Under the pieces are notes generated by a model. The model searched no databases, was not told the DNA's origin, and saw only the letters and a program-made list of their open reading frames with translations. The translations under genes were made by a program, and so were the position numbers. DNA of 64,000 bases. It comes from Micromonospora qiuiae. Its GTDB lineage: Bacteria > Actinomycetota > Actinomycetes > Mycobacteriales > Micromonosporaceae. Positions 23,869 to 33,698 of this stretch are shown piece by piece; the stretch's first letter is position 1, and every line of letters begins with the position of its first letter. The stretch covers positions 33,491 through 97,490 of the forward strand of contig NZ_BOPC01000034.1 in the NCBI RefSeq assembly GCF_016863555.1, in the 5' to 3' direction.

Positions 23869-25190
23869 CGGCGAATCCCTATCCGCTCGGGCTCCGGCTG
23901 GCCGGCCGACGGGTGGTCGTGGTGGGCGGGGGAGCGGTTGCCACCCGGCGCGTGCCGGCGCTGCTCGACGCGGGCGCGGACGTGCTGCTGGTGGCCCCGG
24001 AGATCAGCCCGGCGCTGCGCGCCCACGCCGACGCCGGGCGACTGCGCTGGCTGCCGCGCCGGTTCACCCCCGACGATCTGGACGGCGCCTGGCTGGTGCA
24101 CGTCGCCGTCGACGACCCGGCCGCCGCAGCCTCGGTCAGCACCGTGGCCGACGCACGCCGCATCTTCTGCGTACGCGCCGACGATCGGCAGGCGGCGAGT
24201 GCCTGGACCCCGGCGGTGACCCGGCACGGGCCGGTCACCGTGGCGGTCCTCGGCGGCGGCGACCCGCGCCGCGCCATGACCGTCCGCGACGCCATCCGCA
24301 CCCTCCTGAGTGCAAGGAAGGGCCCCCTTTTAACGGATTCTGTAGAGGAAGGGCCCCCTCTTAACCCCTCCGCCGGCGGGAACCCCTCCGCTGGCGGGAA
24401 CCCCTCCGCTGGCGGGAACCCCTCCGCTGGCGGGAACCCCTCCGCCGGCGGGAAGACCCATACCGGGCGGGTCGCGCTGGTCGGTGCCGGCCCCGGCGAT
24501 CCGGAACTGATCACCGTCAAGGGCTGGCGGCTGATCACCGAGGCGGACGTCGTCGTGGCCGACCGGCTCGTGCCGGGCCTGTTGTTGGACGAGCTGCGGT
24601 CCGGTGTGGAACTGGTGGACGCTTCCAAGATCCCGTATGGCCCGTCCCGGGCCCAGGAGGAGATCAACCGGATCCTGGTCGACCGTGCGCAGGCGGGTGC
24701 TCTCGTGGTGCGACTCAAGGGGGGCGACCCGTACGTCTTCGGTCGTGGCGGTGAGGAGTTGCTGGCCTGCGCCGAGGCCGGGATCCCGGTGACCGTGGTG
24801 CCCGGAGTGACCAGCTCGGTGGCCGCCCCGTCGGCGGCCGGGATCCCGGTCACCCATCGGGCGGTCGCGCACGAGTTCACCGTGGTGACCGGGCACGTCG
24901 CGCCCGACTCCCCGTCCTCGCTGGTGCGGTGGGACGCGCTGGCCCAGCTGCGCGGCACGCTGGTGATCCTGATGGGGCTGAAGAACCTGCCGGCGATCAC
25001 CGCCACCCTGCTCGAACACGGCCGGCCCGCCGACACTCCGGCGGCCGTCGTCCAGGAGGCGACCACCGGCGCCCAGCGGGTCGTCCGCTCGACGCTGGGT
25101 CAGGTCGCCGCCGACGTGGCCGCCGCGGGGCTGCGCCCACCGGCGGTGGTCGTGGTGGGCGACGTGGTGGCCGCCCTCAACCCGGCCTGA
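23865..25190 (+). CDS. cysG: Siroheme synthase-like fusion: precorrin-2 dehydrogenase plus uroporphyrinogen-III methyltransferase
   Basis: The GTG at 23865 overlaps the cobT stop. Residues 1-148 are the NAD-dependent dehydrogenase part (RRVVVVGGGAVATRRVPALL). Residues about 200-441 are the SAM-dependent methyltransferase (VALVGAGPGDPELITVKGWR, VRLKGGDPYVFGRGGEE, VVPGVTSSVAAPSAAGIPVTHR). The enzyme makes precorrin-2 and sirohydrochlorin for siroheme and B12. Between the domains, residues 149-166 are encoded by a dispersed repeat element read in frame. Residues 167-196 are five copies of NPSAGG. The two catalytic domains remain intact, so this linker looks tolerated. Confidence 0.93.
   Translation: MTANPYPLGLRLAGRRVVVVGGGAVATRRVPALLDAGADVLLVAPEISPALRAHADAGRLRWLPRRFTPDDLDGAWLVHVAVDDPAAAASVSTVADARRIFCVRADDRQAASAWTPAVTRHGPVTVAVLGGGDPRRAMTVRDAIRTLLSARKGPLLTDSVEEGPPLNPSAGGNPSAGGNPSAGGNPSAGGNPSAGGKTHTGRVALVGAGPGDPELITVKGWRLITEADVVVADRLVPGLLLDELRSGVELVDASKIPYGPSRAQEEINRILVDRAQAGALVVRLKGGDPYVFGRGGEELLACAEAGIPVTVVPGVTSSVAAPSAAGIPVTHRAVAHEFTVVTGHVAPDSPSSLVRWDALAQLRGTLVILMGLKNLPAITATLLEHGRPADTPAAVVQEATTGAQRVVRSTLGQVAADVAAAGLRPPAVVVVGDVVAALNPA
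24310..24365. repeat. Dispersed GGGGCCC repeat element, copy 2 (inside the cysG-type gene)
   Basis: In the reverse sense it reads GTTAAGAGGGGGCCCTTCCT, then CTACAGAATCC and a second GTTAAAAGGGGGCCCTTCCT arm. It is translated in frame as RKGPLLTDSVEEGPPLN between the two enzyme domains and abuts an 18 bp tandem repeat. Confidence 0.9.
24363..24452 (+). repeat. 18 bp tandem repeat, 5 copies, in frame
   Basis: AACCCCTCCGCTGGCGGG (second T is C in units 1 and 5) occurs five times head to tail and encodes NPSAGG each time. It begins in the last bases of the dispersed element. Confidence 0.95.
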
Positions 25191-25198
25191 CCGAGCCG

Positions 25199-25263
25199 GC
25201 TCCGTTTCGCCGTAATGGCGGTATCGCGCTGATGCGGATACCGCCATTCGGGCGAAACGGAGC
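25199..25263. terminator. Long bidirectional hairpin between convergent genes
   Basis: GCTCCGTTTCGCC and GGCGAAACGGAGC are perfect 13 bp outer arms, and AATGGCGGTATC/GATACCGCCATT a perfect 12 bp inner stem. It lies between the stops of the siroheme synthase fusion and the trehalose phosphatase fusion. Confidence 0.8.
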
Positions 25264-25274
25264 GCTACCTACGA

Positions 25275-27878
25275 CTACTTGAGCATGTCGTCCAGTAGCA
25301 GGGCGCACCGGATGACCCCGAGGTGGCTGTACGCCTGCGGGTGGTTGCCCAGCCCGCGCTCGGCGAGCGGGTCGTACTGCTCGGGCAGCAGCCCGGTCGG
25401 ACCCGCCGTGTCGATCATCTGGAGGAACAGCTCCTCGGCGTCGGTGCGCCGGCCGGTACGCAGGTACGCCTCGATCAGCCACGACGTGCAGATGTGGAAG
25501 CCACCCTCGCGGCCGGGCAGACCGTCGTCCCAGTGATAGCGGTAGACGACAGGGCCGCTGCGCAGATCCGCCTCGATCTTCAACACAGTGGAGAGGAAGC
25601 GTGGATCGTCACCGGGCAGAAGGCCGGACAGGCCGATCCACAACGACGAGGCGTCCATGTCCTCGTCGCCGTAGGCGACGCTGTACGCCTCGGCGTGCTC
25701 GTGCCAGCCGTACTCGAGCACGTTGGCGGCGATCCGGTCGCGCAGCTCCACCCACTCCGACCGGTCTCCGCCGCCGTGCTGGCGCGAGACGTGCAGCGCC
25801 CGGTCGACGGTCATCCAGCACATCACCTTCGAGAAGATGTGGTGCCGGGGTGGCAGCCGAGCCTCCCAGATGCCGTGGTCCGGCTCGTGCCAGCGGCGGC
25901 GGACCGCCTCGACCATGTTCTCCAGCACCCGCCACTCCTCGGACCGGACCGAGCCGCGCACATCGGCGGTGGCGGCGATCAGGTCGGCGATCGGGCCGAA
26001 GACGTCCAACTGGAGCTGGTGGTTGGCGAGGTTACCGACGCGTACCGGCCGGGAGCCGGCGTAGCCGGGCAGGGTGTCGATGACGGCCTCGGCGCCCAGC
26101 TCGTAGCCGTCCACCGTGTAGAGCGGGTGCAGCCGCTCGGGGTGCCCCCCGGTGCGCTCCACACAGCCGTCCACCCAGCGTAGGAACGCCTCGGCCTCGG
26201 TGATCGAGCCCAGGTCGACCAGGGCCCGGGCGGTCATCGCGGCGTCGCGCAGCCAGCAGTAGCGGTAGTCCCAGTTACGGACGCCGCCCAGTTCCTCGGG
26301 GAGCGAGGTGGTCGCCGCAGCCAGGATCGAACCGGTCGCCTCGTGGCAGAGACCCCGCAGCGTCAGCGCGCTGCGGGCGACCAGATCCCGCGCGGTGGTG
26401 GGCAGGCGTAGCGTGGACACCCACTCCTTCCAGGGCCGCTCCGCCGCGGCCTGGCGCTCGTGGATCGGCAGCCGGTGGTGTTCCAGGCTGTGCGTGCCGA
26501 AGCGCAGTTCCAGCACCACCTGCCCGCCGAGCGCGGAGAGGTCCACCACCGCCTTGGCGCTGGCGTACCCGCCGTCGTTGCTCACCTCCCACTGCACGCC
26601 GGGGGAGTAGAGCGCGGCCGGCTCGTTGGAACCGAGCACCAGCAGACCGTCGCCGAGCGGTTGAAGCTGCACCGCGACCTGCGCGAACTCCGGCCGGGGG
26701 GCGAACTCCACCCGGGCCCGGCCGGTGCCGGTGAGCACCCGGATCAGGGTGGAGTCCCCGGAGATGATCGCCGGACCGTCCGGCGTGGCCTTCGGATCGG
26801 GCTTGTCGAGCCAGTCGGTGACGGTCAGCCCCGACCAGCGGGTCTCCACGGTCATCGTGCCGGACCGGTAGCGCTGGCCCAGCGGGATGCCGCCGCGCTC
26901 CGGGGCGACGCTGAAGTGCCCGGCCGGGCTGCCGCCGACCAGGTCCGCGAAGATCGCCGCCGAGTCGGGTTTGGGGTTGCAGAGCCAGGTCACCTTCGCG
27001 TCGGGCGTGAGCAGCGCCACCGTACGCCCGTTGGCCAGCATGGAGTGCCGTTCGATCGGCACCGCGCGCTCGCCGAAGAGCCAGTGTCGGCGGGTCTCCA
27101 GGAGCAGACCGAGCGCCCGGGCCGCCTCGATCGGCTCGGCCACCCGGTAGCCGGCCTTGGTCTCGCCCGGTCCGATCTTGATGCCGACATCGGGGCCGCT
27201 CAGGTTGCCGAAGGCGTTCTCGTCCGTGACGTCGTCGCCGATGAAGAGCACCGCGCTGGCCGCGAGCTGGGTGCGCAGCTGATCGACCGCGGTGCCCTTG
27301 TGGGTGGCCACCACGGAGAGCTCGATGACCTCCTTGCCCTGGGTGACCGTGACGTCCGGCCAGGTGGCGGGGCCGTTGCGGACCGCCTCGATGACCGTGG
27401 CGGCGATCTGGGGGTCCATCCCCCTGGTGTGTACGGCGACGCTGGCCGGCTTGCGTTCGAGCCGTACGCCCGGATGGGCCGCGGCGATCTCGCGCAGCGC
27501 CTCCCGTAGCCGGGTGCGCACGGCGATCAGCTCGGGGGAGAGGCGCTCGACGAAACCGATGTCGAACTCGGAGCCGTGGCTGCCGACCAGGTGGACCTCA
27601 CTGGGCAGCCGGGAGAGCGCGGCCAGGTCGCGCAGCGCGCGCCCGGAGACCACGGCCACCGTGGTCTGCGGCAGCGCGGCCAGGGCGCGCACCGCCGCTA
27701 CCGACTCCGGCAGCGGTACGGCTTTGCTCGGGTCCGCCACGATCGGCGCGAGCGTGCCGTCGTAGTCGCAGGCGACCAGGAGTTGCGGCACGCGGGCGAT
27801 TCGTCCGATGGCGGCCCGCAGCTCCGGATCCATGCTGCCGGCCGCCGGGGTGATGATCTCGTTTGAGGCGGCGTTCAC
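25275..27878 (-). CDS. otsB: Trehalose-6-phosphate phosphatase fused to GH15 glucoamylase-like domain
   Basis: The GTG at 27878 overlaps the otsA stop (GTGA) behind GGAGGTG. Residues 1-250 are a HAD phosphatase with [10 protein letters not shown] (Asp38, Asp40), [11 protein letters not shown] and [13 protein letters not shown], as in OtsB. Residues about 270-867 are a GH15 enzyme: [40 protein letters not shown], a lid around [43 protein letters not shown], and [21 protein letters not shown]15 proteins of this kind hydrolyse trehalose or alpha-glucans. The 867-residue fusion could make trehalose and also hydrolyse it or process a glucan, so regulation between the halves is likely. Confidence 0.93.
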   Translation of the reverse strand: MNAASNEIITPAAGSMDPELRAAIGRIARVPQLLVACDYDGTLAPIVADPSKAVPLPESVAAVRALAALPQTTVAVVSGRALRDLAALSRLPSEVHLVGSHGSEFDIGFVERLSPELIAVRTRLREALREIAAAHPGVRLERKPASVAVHTRGMDPQIAATVIEAVRNGPATWPDVTVTQGKEVIELSVVATHKGTAVDQLRTQLAASAVLFIGDDVTDENAFGNLSGPDVGIKIGPGETKAGYRVAEPIEAARALGLLLETRRHWLFGERAVPIERHSMLANGRTVALLTPDAKVTWLCNPKPDSAAIFADLVGGSPAGHFSVAPERGGIPLGQRYRSGTMTVETRWSGLTVTDWLDKPDPKATPDGPAIISGDSTLIRVLTGTGRARVEFAPRPEFAQVAVQLQPLGDGLLVLGSNEPAALYSPGVQWEVSNDGGYASAKAVVDLSALGGQVVLELRFGTHSLEHHRLPIHERQAAAERPWKEWVSTLRLPTTARDLVARSALTLRGLCHEATGSILAAATTSLPEELGGVRNWDYRYCWLRDAAMTARALVDLGSITEAEAFLRWVDGCVERTGGHPERLHPLYTVDGYELGAEAVIDTLPGYAGSRPVRVGNLANHQLQLDVFGPIADLIAATADVRGSVRSEEWRVLENMVEAVRRRWHEPDHGIWEARLPPRHHIFSKVMCWMTVDRALHVSRQHGGGDRSEWVELRDRIAANVLEYGWHEHAEAYSVAYGDEDMDASSLWIGLSGLLPGDDPRFLSTVLKIEADLRSGPVVYRYHWDDGLPGREGGFHICTSWLIEAYLRTGRRTDAEELFLQMIDTAGPTGLLPEQYDPLAERGLGNHPQAYSHLGVIRCALLLDDMLK

Positions 27879-29275
27879 GGCACCTCCATGTCGGGCACAC
27901 CGAGTTCGGTGAGAAAGGACTTCGCCCAGTGCCCCACATCGTGGGTGCGCAAATGGCGTTGCATGGTCCGCATACGGCGACGAGCCTCCGGCTTCTCCAC
28001 ATGCACGGCCCGTAGCAGGGCGTCCTTGACCGCGTCCGGGTCGTGCGGGTTGCACAGGAACGCCTGGCGCAGCTCGGTGGCCGCGCCGGCGAACTCACTG
28101 AGTACGAGTGCGCCCCCGTGGTCCGCCCTGGATGCGACGTACTCCTTGGCCACCAGATTCATACCGTCTCGCAGCGGGGTCACCATCATCACGTCGGCGG
28201 CGGCGTACATCGCAGCCAGCTCGGTGCGACTGTACGACTGATGCAGGTAGTGCACCGCAGGCACGCCGACCCGACCGAATTCGCCGTTGATCCGGCCGAC
28301 CTCGCGCTCGACCTTGACCCGAAGCGCCTGATAGTGCTCGACCCGCTCCCGGCTCGGTGTGGCGACCTGCACCATGACGGCGTCCGGCACTGTCAACTTT
28401 CCGTCAGCCAGCAGCTCGCGGAACGCCTTGAGTCGAAGCTCGATGCCCTTGGTGTAGTCGAGGCGGTCCACGCCCAGGACGATCGTGCGAGGGTTGCCCA
28501 GCTCCTCGCGGATCTCCTTGGCCCGGGACTGGATCGCCGGGTCCGCCGCCAGCCGCTCCATCTCCTTCGTGTCGATGGAGATGGGGAACGCGCCGGCCTT
28601 CACCCGGCGGCCGTCCACCTGGATCATCTGCCCCTCGTAGCGCAGGCCGAGCAGGTGCCGGGCCAGCCGGACGAAGTTCTGCGCGGCGAGCCGCTGCTGG
28701 AAGCCGACCAGGTCGGCACCGAGCAGCCCGCGCAGGATCTCGCTCCGGAACGGCATCTGCATGAACAACTCGATCGGCGGGAAGGGGATGTGCAGAAAGA
28801 AGCCGATCCGCAGGTCGGGGCGCAACTCCCGGAGCATCGCCGGCACCAGTTGGAGCTGGTAGTCCTGCACCCACACCGTGGCGCCCTCGGCCGCGACATC
28901 CGCTGCGGCCTCCGCGAAGCGGGCGTTGACCAGGCGGTACGCTTCCCGCCAGCGGCGCTTGAAGGCGGGCGTCTCGACGGCGTCGTGGTAGAGCGGCCAG
29001 ATCGTCGCGTTGGACTGGCCCTCGTAGTAGCGCTCCAACTCCTCAGCGCTCAGCGGCACCGGGTGCAGCCGGATCCCCTCCAGGTCGAACGGTTCGGGCG
29101 CGGCACCGGTGCCGCCGGCCCAGCCGACCCAGGTGCCGTGATGCTCGGCGAGGACGGGGTGCAGCGCGGTGACCAGCCCGCCCGGGCTGCGTCGCCACTG
29201 CCGTCCCTCAGGTGTGCTCACCTCGTCGACCGGCAGGCGGTTCGCCACTACGACAAAGGAGCTACGGACGGTCAC
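27875..29275 (-). CDS. otsA: Trehalose-6-phosphate synthase OtsA
   Basis: The GTG at 29275 has GGAGGTGG upstream and gives [20 protein letters not shown]. The 466-residue GT20 enzyme joins glucose from a nucleotide sugar to glucose-6-phosphate. Motifs seen are [67 protein letters not shown] and [21 protein letters not shown]. It overlaps otsB-GH15 by 4 bp, so the pair form a two-gene operon on the reverse strand. Confidence 0.96.
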   Translation of the reverse strand: MTVRSSFVVVANRLPVDEVSTPEGRQWRRSPGGLVTALHPVLAEHHGTWVGWAGGTGAAPEPFDLEGIRLHPVPLSAEELERYYEGQSNATIWPLYHDAVETPAFKRRWREAYRLVNARFAEAAADVAAEGATVWVQDYQLQLVPAMLRELRPDLRIGFFLHIPFPPIELFMQMPFRSEILRGLLGADLVGFQQRLAAQNFVRLARHLLGLRYEGQMIQVDGRRVKAGAFPISIDTKEMERLAADPAIQSRAKEIREELGNPRTIVLGVDRLDYTKGIELRLKAFRELLADGKLTVPDAVMVQVATPSRERVEHYQALRVKVEREVGRINGEFGRVGVPAVHYLHQSYSRTELAAMYAAADVMMVTPLRDGMNLVAKEYVASRADHGGALVLSEFAGAATELRQAFLCNPHDPDAVKDALLRAVHVEKPEARRRMRTMQRHLRTHDVGHWAKSFLTELGVPDMEVP

Positions 29276-29607
29276 GATCGGCCACCTCCGGGTGCTGACG
29301 GGTCCACCGCGATGAGCGTAATGAGCGTAGCCGCGGTGTCTGATCCCCCGTGCCGGAGTCACGTACCCGTCCCAGACTGGCCGAAAGCGCCGCTGTGATC
29401 ATGGTGACAGGTCCGCCCTCGGTGCTTCCCGCCGCCCCACCTCCACCGCGCTCGGGCGGGGCGATGTGGGCGCGGGGCCGCGTACCTGTCAGGATTGACG
29501 ATGGCGTGCGCGCGGCCGGCCCCCGGCCGCCGACGGCGGGTGGCGGCGCGGCCCGCGCCCCGCACCACGCAATTCGGCGATCGCAACCGACGGAGGTAGC
29601 CCGCACC
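29276..29607. other. Intergenic region between otsA and ettA
   Basis: This 332 bp divergent region must hold both promoters. ATGAGCGTA occurs twice in tandem near 29313-29331. I see no gene and no clear terminator; the open frame that extends ettA upstream into it has non-coding character. Confidence 0.4.
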
Positions 29608-31284
29608 GTGGCCCAGTTCATCTATGTCCTGGATAAGGCGCGCAAGGCGCACGGCGACAAGGTCGTGCTCGACAACGTGACGCTGAACTTCCTGCCGGGG
29701 GCCAAGATCGGTGTGGTCGGCCCGAACGGTGCTGGTAAGTCCAGCCTTCTCAAGATCATGGCAGGCTGGGACCAGCCGAGCAACGGTGAGGCCCGGCTGA
29801 TGCCCGGCTACACCGTCGGCATGCTGGCCCAGGAGCCGCCGCTCAACGACGCCAAGACCGTGCTCGGCAACGTCGAGGAGGCAGTCGCCGAGACCAAGGC
29901 CAAGCTGGAGCGGTTCAACAAGATCGCCGAGCAGATGGCCACCGACTACTCCGACGAGCTGATGGAGGAGATGGGTCGGCTCCAGGAGGAGTTGGACAAC
30001 GCCGACGCCTGGGACATCGACTCCAAGCTCGAACTGGCCATGGACGCGCTGCGCTGCCCGCCCCCGGATGCCGATGTCACCCAGCTCTCCGGTGGTGAGC
30101 GCCGCCGGGTGGCGCTGTGCAAGCTGCTGTTGGAGGCGCCGGACCTGCTGTTGCTCGACGAGCCCACCAACCACCTGGACGCGGAGAGCGTGCAGTGGCT
30201 GGAGCAGCACCTGGCCAAGTACGCCGGCACCGTCCTGGCCATCACCCACGACCGGTACTTCCTGGACAACGTGGCCGAGTGGATCCTGGAGCTGGACCGG
30301 GGCCGGGCCATCGGCTACGAGGGCAACTACTCCACCTACCTGGAGAAGAAGGCCGCCCGGCTCTCCGTCGAGGGGCGCCGCGACGCCAAGATGAAGAAGC
30401 GGCTGGCCGACGAGCTGGAGTGGGTCCGCTCCAACGCCAAGGCCCGCCAGACCAAGTCCAGGGCCCGTCTCGACCGGTACGACGAGATGGCCGCCGAGGC
30501 GGAGAAGACCCGCAAGCTGGACTTCGAGGAGATCCAGATCCCGCCGGGTCCGCGCCTGGGCAATACCGTCATCGAGGCACACAACCTGACCAAGGCCTTC
30601 GGCGAGCGGGTGCTGATCGACAACCTGTCGTTCTCGCTGCCCCGCAACGGCATCGTCGGCATCATCGGCCCGAACGGCGTCGGCAAGACCACGCTGTTCA
30701 AGACCATCGTCGGGTTGGAGCAGCCGACCGCCGGTTCGGTCAAGGTCGGCGAGACGGTCTCGCTGTCGTACGTCGACCAGAACCGGCAGGGCCTGGCCGG
30801 CGACAAGACCGTCTGGGAGGTCGTCTCGGACGGGCTGGACCACCTCATGGTGGGCAAGGTCGAGATGCCGTCCCGGGCCTACATCGCCGCCTTCGGGTTC
30901 AAGGGACCGGACCAGCAGAAGCCGACCAAGGTGCTCTCCGGTGGCGAGCGCAACCGGCTCAACCTCGCCCTCACGCTCAAGATCGGCGGGAATGTGATCC
31001 TGCTCGACGAGCCGACCAACGACCTGGACGTGGAAACCCTGTCCAGCCTGGAGAACGCGCTGCTGGAGTTCCCCGGCTGCGCCGTGGTGATCTCCCACGA
31101 CCGGATGTTCCTGGACCGGGTCGCCACGCACATCCTGGCTTGGGAGGGCGACGACGAGAACCCGGCCAAGTGGTTCTGGTTCGAGGGCAACTTCGAGGCG
31201 TACGAGAAGAACAAGATCGAGCGGCTCGGCGTCGAGGCGGCCCGGCCGCACCGGGTGACGTACCGCAAGCTGACCCGCGATTGA
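29608..31284 (+). CDS. ettA: ABC-F protein EttA, energy-dependent translational throttle
   Basis: The GTG at 29608 has GGAGGT 11 nt upstream and gives MAQFIYVLDKARKAHGDKVV, the EttA N-terminus. The 558-residue soluble protein has two ATPase domains: Walker A GPNGAGKSS and GPNGVGKTT, signature LSGGERRRVALCKLLL and LSGGERNRLNLALTL, and LLLDEPTNHLD and LLDEPTNDLD. The characteristic arm lies between, followed by a linker rich in Lys/Arg. It binds the ribosomal E site and senses the ATP/ADP ratio. It has no membrane partner, as expected for ABC-F. Confidence 0.96.
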   Translation: MAQFIYVLDKARKAHGDKVVLDNVTLNFLPGAKIGVVGPNGAGKSSLLKIMAGWDQPSNGEARLMPGYTVGMLAQEPPLNDAKTVLGNVEEAVAETKAKLERFNKIAEQMATDYSDELMEEMGRLQEELDNADAWDIDSKLELAMDALRCPPPDADVTQLSGGERRRVALCKLLLEAPDLLLLDEPTNHLDAESVQWLEQHLAKYAGTVLAITHDRYFLDNVAEWILELDRGRAIGYEGNYSTYLEKKAARLSVEGRRDAKMKKRLADELEWVRSNAKARQTKSRARLDRYDEMAAEAEKTRKLDFEEIQIPPGPRLGNTVIEAHNLTKAFGERVLIDNLSFSLPRNGIVGIIGPNGVGKTTLFKTIVGLEQPTAGSVKVGETVSLSYVDQNRQGLAGDKTVWEVVSDGLDHLMVGKVEMPSRAYIAAFGFKGPDQQKPTKVLSGGERNRLNLALTLKIGGNVILLDEPTNDLDVETLSSLENALLEFPGCAVVISHDRMFLDRVATHILAWEGDDENPAKWFWFEGNFEAYEKNKIERLGVEAARPHRVTYRKLTRD

Positions 31285-31299
31285 CCGGGGCCGGTAACC

Positions 31300-31731
31300 G
31301 TGGCTGACCGGTTCGTCTTCGAGTGCACCCTGCGGTGGTCCGACCTGGACGCCTACGGGCACGTCAACAATGCCCGCTTCCTCACCCTCTACGAGGAGGC
31401 CCGGGTGGCGTTGATGTTCGTCGGTGCCCGGGCGCAGGGCGTCGACTCGTTCGCCGACGGTGTGGTGATCCGTCGGCACGAGATCGACTACCTGCGCCCG
31501 GTGGGCTACGCCCTGAGCCGGGCCACCGACGAAGCGGCCCCCACCGTGCGGATCGAATTGTGGGTGGAGCAGGTCCGGGCCGGCTCCTTCACGCTGGGCT
31601 ACGAGATGTATGACGGCGAGCTGCTGGTCAGCCGGGCACGTTCGGTGCTGGTCCCGTTCGACCTGGCCCGGCAACTGCCCCGGCGGCTCAGCGAACAGGA
31701 GCACGCCTTCCTGCTCGGGTATTCGGCGTGA
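31300..31731 (+). CDS. Hotdog-fold acyl-CoA thioesterase (4HBT type)
   Basis: The 143-residue protein shows the 4-hydroxybenzoyl-CoA thioesterase pattern: LRWSDLDAYGHVNNARFLTLYEEAR with the active-site Asp, then RRHEIDYLRPVGY and FTLGYEMYDGELLVSRARSVLV. It hydrolyses an unspecified acyl-CoA. It lies 15 bp after ettA and is coupled by GTGA overlap to the next gene. Confidence 0.92.
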   Translation: MADRFVFECTLRWSDLDAYGHVNNARFLTLYEEARVALMFVGARAQGVDSFADGVVIRRHEIDYLRPVGYALSRATDEAAPTVRIELWVEQVRAGSFTLGYEMYDGELLVSRARSVLVPFDLARQLPRRLSEQEHAFLLGYSA

Positions 31732-32420
31732 GTGGCGCCGGTGCCGATACGCGGCACGGGATCGAGGGCGTCAACGACGCCGAGGCGTTCCTGGCCCGGC
31801 TCGTCCGGCTGGAGCGCACCGCTCTGGTCCGGCTGCGTCCGGCCGGTACGCCCGCACGTACCGCCCTCTGGGCCCGGCTGCCCTGGGGGGTGCTGGCGGT
31901 GCGCACGGTGGCCGGCGCGGGCGCCGGAGACGTCACGGTCGCGGCCGGGCAGCTGCTCGCCGAACTGGCCGCCGGAGGCGCCGCGTTGCCGACCCGCCAC
32001 GACGCCCGGTGGCGGTGGCCGCTCCCGCCCGCGGCCAGTCGACGGATCGAGACCCTGCCCGGCGCGGAGCTGCGCCGGCTCGCCCAAGCGGCGGCCGACA
32101 CCCTGCGGACGGCGGGCACGCACGGGGTCGCGGGCCGGGCGGTCGGGCAGCGGGCGCTGCGCGACGCCCTGCTGGACCACGTCGCGGTGGTGGTGACTCC
32201 GAACGACGAACCGGAGCACCCGGTGCGGGTGACCCAGCGGACGGTGCAGGGCTTGATCCGGATGGGGTTTCTCGGTCCCGGGGGTTCGCCGGGCCCGGAC
32301 CAGGTACAGGTCCGCGCGGCTGGCCGATGGGTCGGCCTGGTGGGACCGTACGGAGCCGTCTGGTCGCAGAAGGCCACGGATCTTGTCGTACGGCCCGCTG
32401 GAACTCATACGTTCGGATGA
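31728..32420 (+). CDS. Hypothetical protein coupled to the thioesterase gene (230 aa)
   Basis: The GTG overlaps the thioesterase stop. The protein is soluble and Ala/Arg-rich, with an N-terminal helix NDAEAFLARLVRLERTALVRL. Then come ARLPWGVLAVRTVAG, HDARWRWPLPP, VVVTPNDEPEHPVRVTQRTVQGLIRMGFLG and a C-terminal beta segment VGLVGPYGAVW. I do not recognise a domain. The ettA-thioesterase-this gene order suggests one transcript. Confidence 0.7.
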   Translation: MSGAGADTRHGIEGVNDAEAFLARLVRLERTALVRLRPAGTPARTALWARLPWGVLAVRTVAGAGAGDVTVAAGQLLAELAAGGAALPTRHDARWRWPLPPAASRRIETLPGAELRRLAQAAADTLRTAGTHGVAGRAVGQRALRDALLDHVAVVVTPNDEPEHPVRVTQRTVQGLIRMGFLGPGGSPGPDQVQVRAAGRWVGLVGPYGAVWSQKATDLVVRPAGTHTFG

Positions 32421-32551
32421 CCACCTATCATCAATCCGGCCTGGGGCTGGCGTTGGGGGGATGCTTCGTTCCGGCTGTCCGGGTACCGTCCATCCTCGGA
32501 TCCAACCCACCGTAGGCGACTGGATCCGCTGGGGAGTGAGGTGCGCGAGCG

Positions 32552-33136
32552 ATGCCGTGGTGGTCATGGCGCCCTGGTCCCGCCAGTGGCGGCGACTCGG
32601 AAACTCGAAGCAGGATCGCGGCCGAGGGGTCCGTTCGGGTCGGACCGCCGACGCCCCGTAAGCCCGGGGACGACTGTTCAGGCGGTGATCATCCCTTGAT
32701 CGCCGATATGCCGGCCACCGTCGAACCGGTCACCCTGCGCCGGATCTGCGACGCGCTCGACCTGCTCGACGTGCGCTATCTCGCCGACGGTGACGGCAAC
32801 CTGCTGGCCATGTGGGAGCGGCACGCCGTGCTGGTCACCCTCGAGGGCCCGGAGGACGAAATCCTCGTGCTGCGGGCGCGACCGCACGCCACCGTGCCGC
32901 CGGACTGGGCGGACCGGGCATACCGGGTGGTCAACGAGTGGAACCACACCCGACGCTTCTGCAAGGCGTACGTGGGTGACGCCACCGAGCGGGGCCAACT
33001 GCCGATCTACGCCGAGTTGCAGGTGCCGCTCGCCGCGGGGACCCACGACGCGCTCCTGGTCGAGTTGCTCGACTGCGGGGCCGCCGTGGCGACGAGCTTC
33101 GTCGACTGGCTGCATGACGAGGGCGCCCTGCTCTGA
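32552..33136 (+). CDS. YbjN-domain protein
   Basis: The ATG at 32552 gives MPWWSWRPGPASGGD, a start I associate with actinobacterial YbjN proteins; a GAGGTG lies upstream. An internal ATG at 32708 is an alternative. The 194-residue product has a flexible N-terminal ~50 residues. The YbjN (type III secretion chaperone-like) fold follows: LRRICDALDLLDVRYLADGDGNLLAMWERHAVLV, RAYRVVNEWNHTRRFCKAYV, and a final VATSFVDWLHDEGALL. Its molecular role is not known. Confidence 0.8.
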   Translation: MPWWSWRPGPASGGDSETRSRIAAEGSVRVGPPTPRKPGDDCSGGDHPLIADMPATVEPVTLRRICDALDLLDVRYLADGDGNLLAMWERHAVLVTLEGPEDEILVLRARPHATVPPDWADRAYRVVNEWNHTRRFCKAYVGDATERGQLPIYAELQVPLAAGTHDALLVELLDCGAAVATSFVDWLHDEGALL

Positions 33137-33160
33137 CGCCGCCGGCAGGCCCCGCATCAC

Positions 33161-33211
33161 GCAGCCTGTCGGGTCACGCAGCCTGTCGGGTCACGCAGCC
33201 TGTCGGGTCAC
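33161..33211. repeat. 17 bp direct repeat, 3 perfect copies
   Basis: GCAGCCTGTCGGGTCAC occurs three times head to tail without a mismatch in the gap between YbjN and the globin gene. The globin stop codon (TCA, 33208-33210) is in the last copy. Confidence 0.95.
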
Positions 33212-33636
33212 GCGGGGCCGGCCGGGTCCTCCATCACGTTCACCATGAAGTACGCCGCGCGCTCCAGGTAGTTCCAGAGCTCGCTGGCGATCGCCGGCGG
33301 CAGATCGAGGCTGTCGACGGCGCGACGCATGTGGCTTAGCCAGGCGTCGCGTTCGGCGGGGCCGATCCGGAACGGCGCGTGCCGCATCCGCAGGCGGGGA
33401 TGACCCCGCTGGGCGGAGTAGGTGTTCGGGCCACCCCAGTACTGGATGAGGAAGAGGCGCATCCGCTCGTTGGCCGGGCCCAGATCCTCCTCTGGATACA
33501 TCGGGCGCAGCAGCGGGTCGGTGGCGATGCCGGCGTAGAACTCGTCGACCAGCTTGCGGAACGTGGGCTCGCCGCCGACGGCGTCGAAGAGCGTGACCGC
33601 CTCGCCGCGGGGTTCGGACTCAGCTGCGGGATTCAC
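33208..33636 (-). CDS. glbO: Group II truncated haemoglobin (GlbO-like)
   Basis: The GTG at 33636 (AGGATGGA upstream) gives a 142-residue protein, normal for trHbO. The globin segment reads [22 protein letters not shown], then [34 protein letters not shown], and [14 protein letters not shown] with the proximal His, followed by [13 protein letters not shown] with Trp at G8. These proteins bind O2 or NO and are linked to redox defence. The C-terminus is unusual only in ending within a 17 bp repeat array. Confidence 0.93.
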   Translation of the reverse strand: MNPAAESEPRGEAVTLFDAVGGEPTFRKLVDEFYAGIATDPLLRPMYPEEDLGPANERMRLFLIQYWGGPNTYSAQRGHPRLRMRHAPFRIGPAERDAWLSHMRRAVDSLDLPPAIASELWNYLERAAYFMVNVMEDPAGPA

Positions 33637-33698
33637 CGTTCCATCCTGCCAGGCTTCGTCGGTGAACAGCCGGGCCGGGACGTCCTGCGGAGCGTGGT

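Noticed and set aside
24363..24452. Array of 18 bp repeats considered as CRISPR
   Set aside because: The units abut without spacers and are in frame as NPSAGG, so they are a coding tandem repeat.
29359..31704. 781-codon reverse frame over ettA and the thioesterase
   Set aside because: It is antisense to EttA with all its ABC motifs; the product is Leu/Val/Gly-rich without any domain.
33161..33211. Three 17 bp repeats considered as a mini-CRISPR or iteron set
   Set aside because: No spacers and no replication gene nearby. A plain tandem duplication explains them.
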